From assembly GCA_030268105.1 (NCBI GenBank), contig BSDZ01000086.1, positions 1,860,001-1,924,000 on the forward strand: 64,000 nt of DNA. Direction: 5' to 3'. This DNA comes from Volvox africanus (taxonomy: Eukaryota > Chlorophyta > Chlorophyceae > Chlamydomonadales > Volvocaceae). Shown piece by piece: positions 23,301 to 35,943 of this stretch (position 1 is the stretch's first letter; each line of letters begins with the position of its first letter). The position numbers were made by a program, and so were the translations under genes. Under the pieces are notes generated by a model. That model did no database searches. It saw only the letters and a list, made by a program, of their open reading frames with translations, and was not told the origin of the DNA.

Positions 23301-26300
23301 TCGAATGGCCCCGTTCGCCACCAAGTGATCCCCTTCACGCACTTCCGTCACGCACTTCCTGCAGGCTCGTGTGTGGATGTTCGGCGGCTGGGCAACACCA
23401 CAGCCCCTGCCGATTTGGACAGATTCGTACCTGTCTCCCCAGGACAGCAGTTTAATTTGGCGGTTGAACAGCTCGGTGTCTAGGTGGCTGGCACCGCTGC
23501 AAGGGGGGATGGCTCCCCGTGGAGCAGCGGGGCTATTGGCGGTCCCGATGAGAGTGCGAGGAGCCAGGAAAATGCTTGTTCTGGGTGGCCGTGCGGCCAA
23601 GGGCTGGACAGGTGAGGCTGGGCATACTGTGAGCAAACATGGCAAAGGAGGCGCTCTGATTCCTGAATTTAGTTTAAATTGGCTGCGAGTCGAAGTCCAA
23701 CGCTTTGGCTGTCTCGCATTTGGTTATGTTTTGGTCGAATGTTTCACTTGGTGCCCCTGAGATTTGTCTCTGATTCTCAGACGATTCCGCAGGTGCCGAG
23801 CTCAGCCTTCTGAGCAAGTTTCAATTGATCTTCACAACCCGTTGCAGTAAAAGCACAGTTTGGTGCCGAACACCCCGTTTCACTAGCGGTTCCATCGTTT
23901 CAGCGGTTTCAAACGAGTTGGGAGTTTCGAAACCGGATTCCGTGAAACTCGCGCCGTGCCCTATTGAGTTATTGCCCTGTTTGGGCCCCTCGGCCGCATG
24001 GGCCGCAAAGGGTTCACTGCCTTTTGCCAGGTGTCCAGTTCTATGAACTCGTGGGGCTTGACAGACTTGGAAACGGTGATACGGAACGCGGACGGGGTGA
24101 TGCACGTACACCAGAGGCGATGAGCACAAGACAGATACCGATACAGGATATGGCAAAGAAGGCTGATCACGCGGGGGAAATTTGTTGAGGACGACGCAGC
24201 AGAAGATGAGGCAGTGCAGGAGAGATCAAGTGTATGAATAATGAGTAATCATGCAATCATATTGTGGCAAGCCCAAATGCAGCCTGCTTGAAATCACAGG
24301 CATCCAACACCTGCCCTAGACGCATCACATTTTTGGCACCGCTATTTCTTCTTAATTACCTTTTTCTTCGGCCCAGGTGCAATGCCGGGAGATACAGCCC
24401 TGTCCTACGCACTTAGTGACCTTCCACTGTCACCGCTCAACGATCCACTCGACTCTGCGCGGGCCTACCAGCTGTATGATATGTGGCTGATCGATCAGGT
24501 TACTGGCGAGCGTGAGGTAGTCTGGAATTTTGCCTGTCCAGCTTACCCGCTGGGCTCTTTAGAGTGCCCCACGGCCGTGGGCCGTTTATGGGACCGGCGG
24601 CTACTGGAGTTTTATGATGCGGAGGCCGACCCAGGCGGCAGTGCCGCAGCGATATACCTCCAGGCTGAAGAGATGGCGGGTACAAATGACCCAAACTCTG
24701 CCAAGCTGCAGGTAAGACGAAGTAGCCGTTTAGGCGGTGTGGAAGGTGGTGCGAATTGGTGTTTGATAGGCCCCTGCGAACAGAAAGGCCCGTCTAAACG
24801 CCTTGTCCATTCTGGGTTGTCCCACGCTCCCGTAGCCCGGCATTTGGAAGCTGGAGCTAGACGTGATCAACCTGAGCGCCGCCGACGGCCCCTTCAATGC
24901 CACCGTCGCCACTTGGACGTCCCTGCTCCCCAAAGCGTCCACACCGGTTCAACCTGGGGTGAAGTCCTGCTACCCTCGGGTGCTGTACGGCGCGGCGCAC
25001 CTTGTCTCCATGATTTTCACCAATACGTCGTATATTGCATTGCATGGCGGCCTCGTCACCAGCAATAACAGCCTGTGGAATACAGTCAGCAGCTCGGTTT
25101 GTCTGCTGGAGCTGGGTCCCGTCACGAGATGGCTGCTCCAGCCGAACTTTGCTTACGCGATGCCGCAGGTGGGGCCGTTTGTTAGGGGAGCGGCGAGTTT
25201 ATTACCTTTTGCAGGCGTGTCGGCATCACGAAATGACCACCAGTGCTACAGTATACGCAATTGTCCAGTCCTCTTCACCGTTCTGTGTCTGCTATTGCAC
25301 AAGTTGGCCCTTGAAACCTCTCTTTCCGTGCGCGCCATTATTGCCCTGTCCCCCCTTGAGGGTGCAAGGCAAGATTGAACATGGCACCTTTTTTTGTTCT
25401 TTTTCGGTTTCTTAACCAAGCCACTAGGAAATTCGAAGCAAAAATTTCACAACTTCTTAGCTGAAGAGCGACAGTTGAGCCGTCCGTGCTGGGGCACAAA
25501 TTGTGCTTATTTTGCAGGCACGCTATCGCCATGCCTGCGCCTCCCGCACCGGCCTGAAAAACTACGCCATGACCTGCTACGGAGGGTGGGGCAACGAGAG
25601 CGGCCGGGTGTTGGAGGATGCCTGGACACTTACATTGCCGGGTGGTGTGTCAGTGGGCGCTGGAATGACAACTTTTATAGGAGAGTGGTCGGTTGCGCAT
25701 GCCAATTACACGGCACTCCGGCCGGGTCCAAGGATTGACCACTGGATGCTGCCCGTCAGGGGTAAGTACTGTAGTTGGGCTGCGGCAAGGTTGGGTATGA
25801 CCGGCTAGCAAGACCGCCTGCGCTTTTGGTGACCCGCGGCCTGCAGCACTCAAGGATGCCGCCAGTGTTGATACACGTTGAGTTGTGCTCGGCTTTGTGG
25901 TGCCCGCTAAACGGCCAGCTCCTTTAATTCCACGCATTCTGCACATGCCGCATAAGACTCGATGTCGCTCATTGAGGGCTGTGCTTGGCAGTTTTCGTAC
26001 GAAGTGTGTCACATTCCTATGCTGGACCTATCTACTCACTTTCTAGTGGAGCGCGTCTTGAACCCGAAAGCAGTCCGCGACTGTACTCGACTTCATCGTC
26101 AAGGTGGCCAGCCCCTCCTACATGCAGTCCCTCATCGCATTAGTGCGTACTCAAACCTTGACAAACAAACTGCTCACCCTTATGCACAGGGGTGACAAAG
26201 AGCAATTCATCCTCATCGGCGGCGGAGGCTTTCTCCCCGGTTCTCCTCGTCGGCGGCTCAGCCACGGCAGTCACCGGCAGGCAGGCCCCACTGCCCCACC

Positions 26301-29300
26301 AGCCGATATGGCTGCTGGATTCGGCAGCCTGTGCAGACCCCGATGCCCCCTTGAGCAATTCTACCAGTGCGTGGAAGCCGGATCGTCGGGCGCAGGTGTG
26401 GCTTTCCTTGCTACCAAGAGGTACACTCCCGGGAGTCGCGAATACCACGGCTGGTGCAGAACCGCCATTGCATACGTGGGCGTTGGCTGCTGCTGCTATA
26501 GTGAAGACCGAGGTGGGCGGCTGGGTCCTTACAACTGGGGCGCTGGGGAGTCATTTTGCTATCTTGGCGATGGGGTCTCAAGGACAGGAGGGGGAAGAGA
26601 CAACAAACTGAAGTAGCATGAAATTCAGTGGAACGATTCAGGCGATTTGCTTGGCGAAACCCTAAGAGGGTATATTTCTCAGGATACATACCTGGATCCG
26701 AATGAAACGATAGACTAGATAAGGAGAGGGCTAGAAGAAAAGGGGTTATGTTCAGGGGTGGCTAGGGGTGTCCATCATCCAATGGTGGTAGGGATGATTG
26801 GGACGTATCGGATTGAAGCAGGGCACCGAATGGCCAGAAGCAGGTGTTGTCAGGCCAAGTCCTCTTAGCGGAAAGAGGCCGTGGGGCACTATAAGGCCAT
26901 CATACCGGTTAGTGCTCCTCATCAGAATAAGGGAAAGCAGACTGTCCAAAGGTGCACATTATCCGAATCTTGAATTCAAGGATGAAAAGCTAAATTCTTT
27001 TAGAGCGCATGAATATAGGAGAGGTGGATGGCTTCAGGGTGGGAAGGGGCTGCATGTGTTGTCCAGGCATCAATCTCTGTCCGCCTCTTAAAGTGTTCCT
27101 GACTTGCTATCACCTTCCAACTGTGCTACTCCTGCCCCAGTCTTGTTCGGAGTTATGGCTGCTGCTGGCAGAGGCCAGCGAGGGCGCCGTGGGTGATGTG
27201 CGCGCCATTAAAGCTGTGGCCTCATCTGGAGGTGAAGCAGCGCCCGAACCGGTTTCGCCGTCCCTGCACATACCGGCCGTGAGGAAACGCCTTCAGCACG
27301 ATCCAGGGCCTAACCTTCAACCTCTTGGAGCTGGGCCCCGCACGCGTCCTTCGCATTACTATATCGCTTTGCAAGGGAAATCACCTGGCGGACACATCAC
27401 TCTTGCAATGTGCAATTCTGGGAATAGATCCCGCCAACGGACAGGCTGGCGTCTTGACACCGATAGCGTTACAGTGATGATTGCAGACCTGAGGCCCTAC
27501 ATTCCAGTACTTCTGCTCGCTGCAACACGCACTTCCCAGTGTACATATCTCTCAGCTCTGAATCCGAACCCGAATCTCCGGCATGTCTTCGCGTGCTGCT
27601 CCCCCTATGCCTTTCGTTGACGTTTACACTCGCCTTTCACCCGCCAATGTGCCCATTTTGCAACAGGCTGCCTCTCGGCTTCGGAGCGGCCCTATTGCGG
27701 TACATTGTTGTATTCCGATGACGTAGCGATGCGGTGCTGGTCTGGTGCGGAATTGCTGCTTTCCACTCCGGGTGTGACACTGAGCGGTAGCCCGGACGCG
27801 CTGAAACTGCAGAGTAGCTCCGGCGGATTCACCCTTGTGGATCCTGACGGCGCTACCGTGCCTTTCAAGGTATGGATCGACTGGGGCCGGCCGGTGGGCA
27901 GATTACGCGAGCTCGTAAAAGATCTAGGTGCACAACATATGCGCAATTTGAGCCTAATTCCGATGCTATCCCACATCCATCCACCTGTGTACGTTGCATG
28001 AAAGGTGGTCTCTCCTATATGCGTCCCGGATGTTCCTTTGCACGTACGGTGAACGATCGAAGCGCCCATCATGGCCAGATGTTCTTGCTTGTTATGAGCT
28101 ATTGTGTCCTCCTAGTTCTTGGTCATCTGCTGGCCTCAAATGGGAGTTCGCCTACTGTCCTCGATAATATGTTCTTCCGTATTGCTGTACGTACTTATGA
28201 CGTCTCAGGGAGTGGATATCGCAAGTGGTAGTTTTCGCAGCGGCATCATGTTGCCACCGGGTCTAAAGCTAGACGACCTGACCTTGGTCGCATACGGCAG
28301 GCCATACATTTACCTCGGCAATACATCAGCCGGGCAGAACTGGACTCTCTCCCTGCCGCCGCCTTATAAAGTTATTGTTCAGGTACGCATAGCGGGGCGG
28401 TATGCATGCAGTAACACGAATGCGTTCCTGGATCAGGCGTGTTTGGGGGCGAGAAGAACAGACAAAGGGCATCTCGAGCGGCGCTGGGTAGTACTGATTG
28501 ATACTATGTTGACTAATTTCGGAATGCGGAATCGCTGCGATTGGATCAACAGAAGAAAACTGTAACTGGTGGGTTTCCCCGGGTGAAGCTCTATGCTCCA
28601 ACGTTTGGCGCATGGTTTGGGGTACCATTACGTCATAGCCTCGGGTTGGTTAGCGTAGAAGTTTCACAGCAGTAAACAGCTTGCATCATGTTGACCGAGG
28701 CTATGTGCTGTTGACCGAGGCGGTGCGCATATGCTTGCTTTCCCCAATCTCCGGTATCCTACCCGCCTGCCTTGGCCCTATCGGAACATCGCAGCTGCGC
28801 CTGCCTAACGGCACTCTGCCCTCAAGTATCAGCATTGAGCTTCGCGTGCGAGACTGGGATGGTCTGGACCGCAAGCGCCGGTCTGACAACCAACTGGCAC
28901 TGAACACCGGCCCTGACATCAAAGCGTCCAACGTCATCGCCTCCGACCTGTGCACCACCGGCGCCAATGGTACCGCAGAGTTCTACGTCATGAATACGTC
29001 ATTCATGCATTTCCCTGGCGTCGTGTCGTATGTGGTAAGTACAGCACCTCTTCACCTTACGCGTGGGACCCGGGGCAGGGCGCCGCGGGGCAGGGAGGAC
29101 ATGAAGGGGACTAGGGACGGGTCTTAGCTTGAGTCACGCTGGATGGTGGGCGTTGGGTGGCCGGCGGAGAAGCTGCCTGTAGACGTCTTCCCCAGCAAAG
29201 GAGCCGGGGAACGCACAGGTGAAGGGACTCCTTGATTGGATGTCGGTTCGGTATGGTGACGTGTTGTGCTGCGGCTAAGGGTGCGTCCGCTCAATGTCAA

Positions 29301-32300
29301 CCCCAGCTCTGGATGTTGTATCTCTCGGCGCTTGCATACGACATGTATCGACGAAGCAACCTGATATAGTATTATGGCTAAATCTATAGGTAAACCCTCA
29401 AGGCAGCAGTGAGGAAAGGGTGAAGCTGGTATGCGAAGGAATAAAAGCTAATTAGGTCCAATCTCGCGCTTAGGTTCCTCCTTCCTGTAATCCCAACTTG
29501 GATGCTCAGGTTGCCTTCACGTTGCCAGACAGCGTCAAGCAATACACTGTCCAACTGAAGTCTCCGAACGAAGCGGCCACGACGACAGTTGTGATGGTTA
29601 ATGGCAAAAATACTAACACCCTACCCAATGGTGGTACCGATGGAGTCTACATTACTTTCAACGTGACATTCGAGTCACCTAATGGCACGGAGTTGCAGCT
29701 ACCGGAGTTGAAGCAACGGTGAGGAGAGAGATATTTCGGTGCTGTCGGTGGGAGGGGCATTTGGGAGTGGGTCATTAGGGTTGCTGTAGCAGCATGGGGT
29801 GGCTTCATGGTGAACTCGACGAGGGAGGCCTTTTACGGCATGGTTGTGATTTAGGATTGTTTTGGGGTTCTAGGCATCATGCATGCGGCAGCGCTTTCTG
29901 AGCTTTTTATTAAACACCCCTGGCATTTAATAAATTAAATAAGTGGCTTGCTTTAACGCAATAATCATAAGCCGGTATAGGCAAATTTGCTGCTATTAAC
30001 TGCTTACCAAGTATTACAAAGCTATTCTTTAAAAGGAAAAACCCCTGTTGTGATTCATAAATCCAAGAGGTTTAGTATAAACGTGATATCTACTGTTACT
30101 TGAATGGGGTTCTTTGTTCGTTGGCGCTGCTAAGCGGGGCATATGGTGTCGAGCAGTATGGCGCCGCTGTCACCCTAAGCCTCCACCCATAGCCTTTTCG
30201 TCGCCGCCTTCTCACTGGCGTAAAATGCGGAGAGCGCACGGCCCCTAAGCTCAAGCGCGCCGTAATTCGCACAATTCATTAGCATTATGTGTTGTTGCTG
30301 CCTCCCACTTGAACAGTAACTGGACGGCGGAGGTCTTGTCCCTGCCGGATAAGAATTGCGTATACAATTTCAGCAGTCCGTACTTTAACAAGACGGTCAA
30401 GTTGCCTAAATCTCTCCCTCCTGGAGACTACAGCATTCAGGTCTGCCATGAACAGGAGTGTGGGCAGGGAAAGAGAATATTGATCCTAGATGTTGACAGA
30501 ATCATCGTCGGCCTTTCAGCGGTGAAGCACCATTAATTGAGCAACCCCGCACACAACAGAGCTGAGCCTTGATATGACATGTTTTGTTTTGTTATGTTTT
30601 TTGCTATCCTGTGCTGTGCTGTGCTGTGCTGTGCTATGTTATGTTATGACATGTCATGACCCTACAACGTGTATCTCGCTGGCCGTTTCAAGCTATATGT
30701 GTGACCGCGATTTCTTCCTCAATCCACATCTAGCTTGGGTGCTGTCTAGCTTGGGTGCTGTTTAGCTTATCCTTTCTGTCTCTGGTATTCGTTTTCCGCA
30801 TCCGTACCTTCGCCTGCTCCGTGCGTTCTTTTAATGCACTTTATCTGGTGTGGCCTTAAAGGCATGTGTATCTGTATCTCGCCTTTACCCGCTCGCATTC
30901 CAATGACCGCGCTCGTTGGGTTATGTGTCATACTTGAATCCTGATTATTCAGTACGTTTTCCCGTTCTCCATTTTGTGCTAACTTTCCCTCTCCCCGAAA
31001 CTGATCCCCCGCGTCGTCCTTGTCCTGTATCCACGCCCCGCCCCTCCTGCAACGAAGATGTACGATGCAAATTGTAACACTGGACCGGGCTCTCTCTACT
31101 ATTTAAAAGCTTCCACTGATTTTGTCGTCCAGGACAACAATATGCCGACGGTCTCCGTGGTTATCCCCGTATCCTCCGTCTGGCTGAATGTCAACTTCAA
31201 TGGGTCGGTGGCCCCTGGCATTCTGTCCTTCGTGAAACCAACAAACGTATGGGTTCGATTATTTACTATGAAACCTACGGTTGCACTATGGAGTCAATCA
31301 ATGTTGGGCAGAAATGATAACCTGTGGGCGCTGCTTCCAGAGTAGGTATACGTGTATGGGGGAGCCTGGGTTTCGGTCCTACGTGTCGGCACGTCTCCAA
31401 GGAATTTGGAGTGCGCGGGTTAAAATTGCACTATATGGCCCGAAGGGGTTACCATATATGCTTACGGAAGCCTTCAGGCTTAGGACTGATGTGGCGATGT
31501 TTTGTTGGGTGATAGTATTTCTTTTGGCAGGGGGCTGAAAAGGGTATGTTCCGGGAGAAAAGGAGGGCCGACGGTAGGCGCTCTTTGAGGAGCAACAGCG
31601 CGCTTGTGGCCTCGCAGGTTAGCCCCGCACATATAGACCCTACAACCGCCATGTTGCCCCTATCGGTGTCACCGATGCTTCTTCCCCCACACACACACAC
31701 AGTGGCTTGTATTTACTTCATCACCGCATCTGTATCAGCTTCATCACCATCCTTTGCATTGCTGATGTTCGATCGCAGGATGGAATACATGGCTGAGTTC
31801 TACTTTCCGTGTTCTGAGCCATGTTCGTCAGCGCAAGAGATAAATCTACACAACTACAATTTTACGACACCTTCGCTGCTCAACGGAATTGGCACGTATC
31901 TGCCTCTCAATATTATTTTACCCCTGACGCTGTTGTGCGGTCGACCGCAGTGGTTATTAAGCCCAGTGCTCAATTTTATTGAGAACAAGAGGAGCGGCAT
32001 GTTCCTCGACAGCCGGCACTCTGTCGCCTACATTAACGGTAAGCCAAAGTATCCTTGGTCCTTAAAAGAAGGGTGAGGGATCGGGTTAAACGGACCTCTT
32101 AAAAGTCCAAAGCAGGACCGAGTGGGCAAATGGTGGCCAACGGCGAACCGTCGGGCACAACCCAAACCCGCCTTCGGCCGGATGAATAGGGCAACCGGGG
32201 GAGTTGATGCGGACACCATTTTGCACATGCTGGTACTGGAGGGCACCTGCAGACAACAAGTACTGTAACTCACAAATGAGATATTGACTTACCAAGACGA

Positions 32301-35300
32301 AAACGTTGGTGAAAGCCATTCGCTCTGCGCTGCTTACTCCCGTACACACGCCCGCAACGGCAAATGATCTTCCAGCCACTGTCCCCTAGAAGCCGCACGT
32401 CCTCGTGCCGGTCCTGGACCCAACTCGTGCATTTCCGCCTCTTGCTCGCCACGGCCTCCATTATGTGCTTTTGGTCTTCTTGCCCTCGCTTGGTTCTGGT
32501 TCTGGTTGCTGGTGATGGATAAATTGTTGCCTTGCTTTCGCGTCCCTCTACCCTTCTGCCACTCTCCAGGGACCAACTGCACGTGGCGTATCAACACAGG
32601 CCAGCCCGTGGCTGACTTCAGGATTATGTACTCGGGCTGGAATGGCACATTTACTATTAGATCGGACAAGCTAATTGACGTGCTGAAGGACACTACTGTA
32701 AATAAACTTTATCAAGTGCTTGTGTCAAAGTAGGTGGCGGCTTCCAAGGGGTTTGTTTTGCCTTGAACGTCTCTGCGGGATGGGGCCAGGCGATTTCCTT
32801 GCCTTCCTTTTCGCCGTTCGGCCGATCCACATCGGTTTGCACACACGATGGTCGGATGTTTTCATAGCGCGGGAACCCTTATCTGTGTTGCTGTTGCTTG
32901 CGTCTGCAGAAGTAGCAACAACATACACTTTCAGCCAGTGGTCACTTCCCGTCATCACACCTGCCGCGCGCCTCTCGCCCCTCGGTTACTCTGCTGCCCG
33001 CGTGTCGATTTGTCCTACAGTGTGTCTATCGAATTCGTATCGAACACAAACGGCGTGATGGAGAACTTCCAGGTGTCGTGGGAGGGACATGGCATCCGTA
33101 CGTCAATGCCACCTCAGTTCATTATGATGATCGCGGCCTCGTCCGCGGCAGCGGGCGCCATGCTACTCTTCCTCTGCCTCTGGCACTGCGTATTCAGGCC
33201 GGTGCAGATGCGGCGACAGGTACGACCCAGAGAGCCGGCGTGTGGGCTGGGTGGGGTTAGGGTGCTTCAAATGGTGTTGGTGTCCGGGAAGGTGGTTTCG
33301 AGACAAATCTAAAACTGACAAAATCAACAACAAATCGACAAATCTACTGCTACTTCGTGGAGGCGGTGCGTGAGGGGGGGCCGGTCACAACTGCGATGCA
33401 GTGATGATCCCCACTGCAGGCGCTGCAGGCATGTTCCTATTCTTTTCTTCTCGCCACCACAGCCGCTGCCTGTTTCCCCGCAGCAAGTCGCCGCCGCCAT
33501 GGCCGCCGCCGCCAGCGCTGCTGTCAATGCTGCCGGTAATGCGCCTGGCGGCCGCGGTGGCAACCGCAACCGAGTCCCTCGCCGTTATCTGCGAATGATG
33601 ACCACAAGTGTCTATTCTGTCAGGGATGCCGCCGCCGCCGTTACGGCCTCGGCCCAGGCGGCTGCTGCATCGGTGACTTCAAAGGACGCATTGAAGGTGT
33701 GTACCAGTGATGGCGCTGCCAACAAGGACGCCGACACGACCAGTGCGGTGGCGGAGCTTCCTGGGCATCATCGTCATCAAGGCATATTGGACGCGGCAAG
33801 GGAAAGAAGAGCACTCGAGGTGCGCCGTTTGATAGGGTGTTGCTTCGTTCTAGTCTAGGTTACGACTTGGCACGTTTACGTATCTGATATGTGTCTTTGC
33901 GGCCCCTACGCGGACCTTCTCTATCCTAACAAGATGGCTGTGAACCTTAACGTAACTGACCCCGGTATTGGCTGTCTGCAGAGACCGACGTCTGCTAGAC
34001 TTGACAAGCCACAGCCCGCTCCCGTCGCCGTGGTGGTAACGGCAGGGGCTGTACCGACCGTGGGACCGATGACTTCATTACCCGCGCCGCCGTCTTCAAG
34101 CGGCCCTGGTAGCCATAGCGAACCGGAGGCCTCTGGTGGAGAAATCTGCGCCATTTGCCTGTCCGAGTTCGAGGACGGTGAACATGTCAAGCACCTGCCC
34201 TGCAAGCACTTTTACCACGTGGCGTGCATTGACCAGTGGCTTGGACGCGACATCACCTGCCCTTTGTGCAAAGATAACGTATTGGATGCTCTGAAGAGTC
34301 TCTTCGGACCTTTGCCGGCGAGGGGTGGCAACGCACGGCAAGGCCGCGTGGGTGACGAGGATGCGGTGGCGGTGGGCGTTGGCACCGCTGTTGCCGCTGC
34401 GCCTGCGCCTGCGGTGCCGGGCGGCGACGACATCCGTGGCCTTGGCGGCGGTGCTGGCCGTGCGGTCAGCGGCAGCGGCGCTGCCAACGGCGGCGACTTG
34501 GAAATGGTTGTCATCTTACCCTACGACCCAGCGGCGCCGGGCGGCAATGGCAGCGGTGGCAGAGGTATCCTTACCGAGCTGCCAGGAAGTGTGACTACAG
34601 GGGATTCAGGACCGGGGAGGCATTCAGTGGGTCATGGCTTAACGGCGGCGGTAACTAACCGCGCTGGTTCATCGATTTCTAGCGGGCAGGCAGGGGTAAT
34701 GGCGAGCGCAGCCGCCGCTGGCGCGGTCGCTATGGCTGCTGGCCCTGCCGGCCCCGTTTCTTCGAGCGATTCTCGAGAGCTGCGACCCACGCGGCGTAAT
34801 ATCAGCGCTGACTTGACGGCCGATCAGGAGGGCACCAGCTCCGATTGCGACAGCGGGGATGACAGTGAGTATGACAATGTGTCACATCAGCCCCGGCATG
34901 GCTCCCGCGTCGCAGCGGCCGTGGTTGCGGGCGCTGCAGCCGCGAATAACACCGCCAGGTCGCACGGTTTTCGATCCGTGCGAGCACCTCCCCCGATGCC
35001 GTTAGGGTCCGGTGCCGAAGTTGCTGCTACAAGGGAAAATCAGTTCGCGTTGGCCGTTCTAAGTCAGTCAGGATCTGGGGCCACCGCCAGCCCTGGCGGG
35101 TCATCGTACTTCGAAACAGCCGGCTTGGCTCCCAGCCCACGGCCTGTTGTAGAACACGTGCAGCGGTCACCGTTTAGCAGCAGCAGTGCTCATAGTACTG
35201 GAATGAGATGGATGCCATCCCAGGTAGCCCCCCGACTGTCAACTGCATTGGTTGGCGGGCCTACGGTACACCGGCTGGCGCGAGCACAGGAGGCCCAGAT

Positions 35301-35943
35301 GGCGGTCGCAGCTGCCGCCCTATCTGCAGCCGCCGCCGGTATCAGCAGCGGGGGGATAAGCAGTGGTGCAGGCGGCTCTGGGGCCGGCGCGGTTGGCATA
35401 AACAGTTGGCGAACGGCGTCTAGTACCTCTGTCTGCGGCATTGCGCCACCGCCCATTCAGTGTTTTGACGGCGCTGCTTCTGGTGGCACAGATTCTGTAA
35501 TGCCGTATAGGGTACACAACAATCCGCTGGCCCTTGGTAGTGCCGGAAGCCGCTCCGATGCCGACAGCGTTCGACCTACAGATGCAGTGTTGGCACCGGC
35601 ATTCCCAGGGGACCAGCTAATAGGAACTGCAAGGCTCCCAGCAACGGTGAATCCAGCGTCTTCAGCTTCATTAAGCAGAATCGCTGTCTCGCCAGCGCCG
35701 CATGCGATGTCTATCCTGTCTAACAGTCATGCCCGCAGCCAGGGAACCAGCTATGGGGTTCGTCCTCGCCGCCCAAGCAGCGCCGGCATCCCTATCATGC
35801 AGCCACGGGCATTACCTGAGGTGTCTGCATCCTGTGACGATATCATCCGTGTGGCAACAAGTGCCAGTACGCCCGCATCACCGCAACAGCAGCATGGCCG
35901 GACGTCTGTGATAGGGCTCTGGGGTTCAGCTGGGCATTTGTAA
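20311..35943 (+). CDS. Kelch-repeat / CUB-like / single-TM / RING-H2 membrane protein, probable E3 ubiquitin ligase
   Basis: Starts with a signal peptide ([19 protein letters not shown]). Clear exons: 20311-20437, 20505-20630, 20718-20857, 21570-21739, 22056-22336, 22732-22955, 23365-23611, 24377-24711, 24836-25168, 25518-25761, 26190-26512. They carry about ten kelch-type strands with Gly-Gly (VYGGF, LLVGG, LLCGG, YVSGG, YMHGG, MFGGW, VLGGR, ALHGG, CYGGW, LLVGG) and many N-X-S/T sites. Beta-rich ectodomain exons follow: 27667-27869, 28209-28382, 28795-29034, 29474-29718, from 30317, 31058-31246, to 32038. Exons 32570-32729 and 33021-33219 form a CUB-like segment (NCTWRIN to ENFQVSWEG) and a transmembrane helix ([19 protein letters not shown]). 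Exons 33484-33819 and 33982-35943 are cytosolic, with RING-H2 [23 protein letters not shown] and CPLC, then a roughly 600-residue low-complexity tail. Exon joins at 26.5-27.7 and 30.4-31.8 kb are uncertain. A ubiquitin-ligase role is inferred from the finger; no ligand is known. Confidence 0.77.
23877..23948. repeat. Nested inverted repeat in kelch-RING intron
   Basis: Outer arms GTTTCAC and GTGAAAC (23877-23883 and 23942-23948) enclose inner arms CGGTTTC and GAAACCG (23904-23910 and 23929-23935). Both stems are 7 bp, and together they could form a cruciform or RNA hairpin. The block lies in the 23612-24376 intron. It could be a small transposon remnant or chance. Confidence 0.45.
30610..30646. 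repeat. GTGCT pentanucleotide microsatellite
   Basis: CTGTG repeated about five times, grading into ATGTT units, within a long intron of the kelch-RING gene. Simple slippage repeat with no coding role. Confidence 0.85.

Noticed and set aside
23792..23850. Possible kelch-RING exon after the CCGCAG acceptor near 23791
   Set aside because: Skipping it joins 23611 to 24377 in perfect phase; the segment has no donor in a suitable frame.
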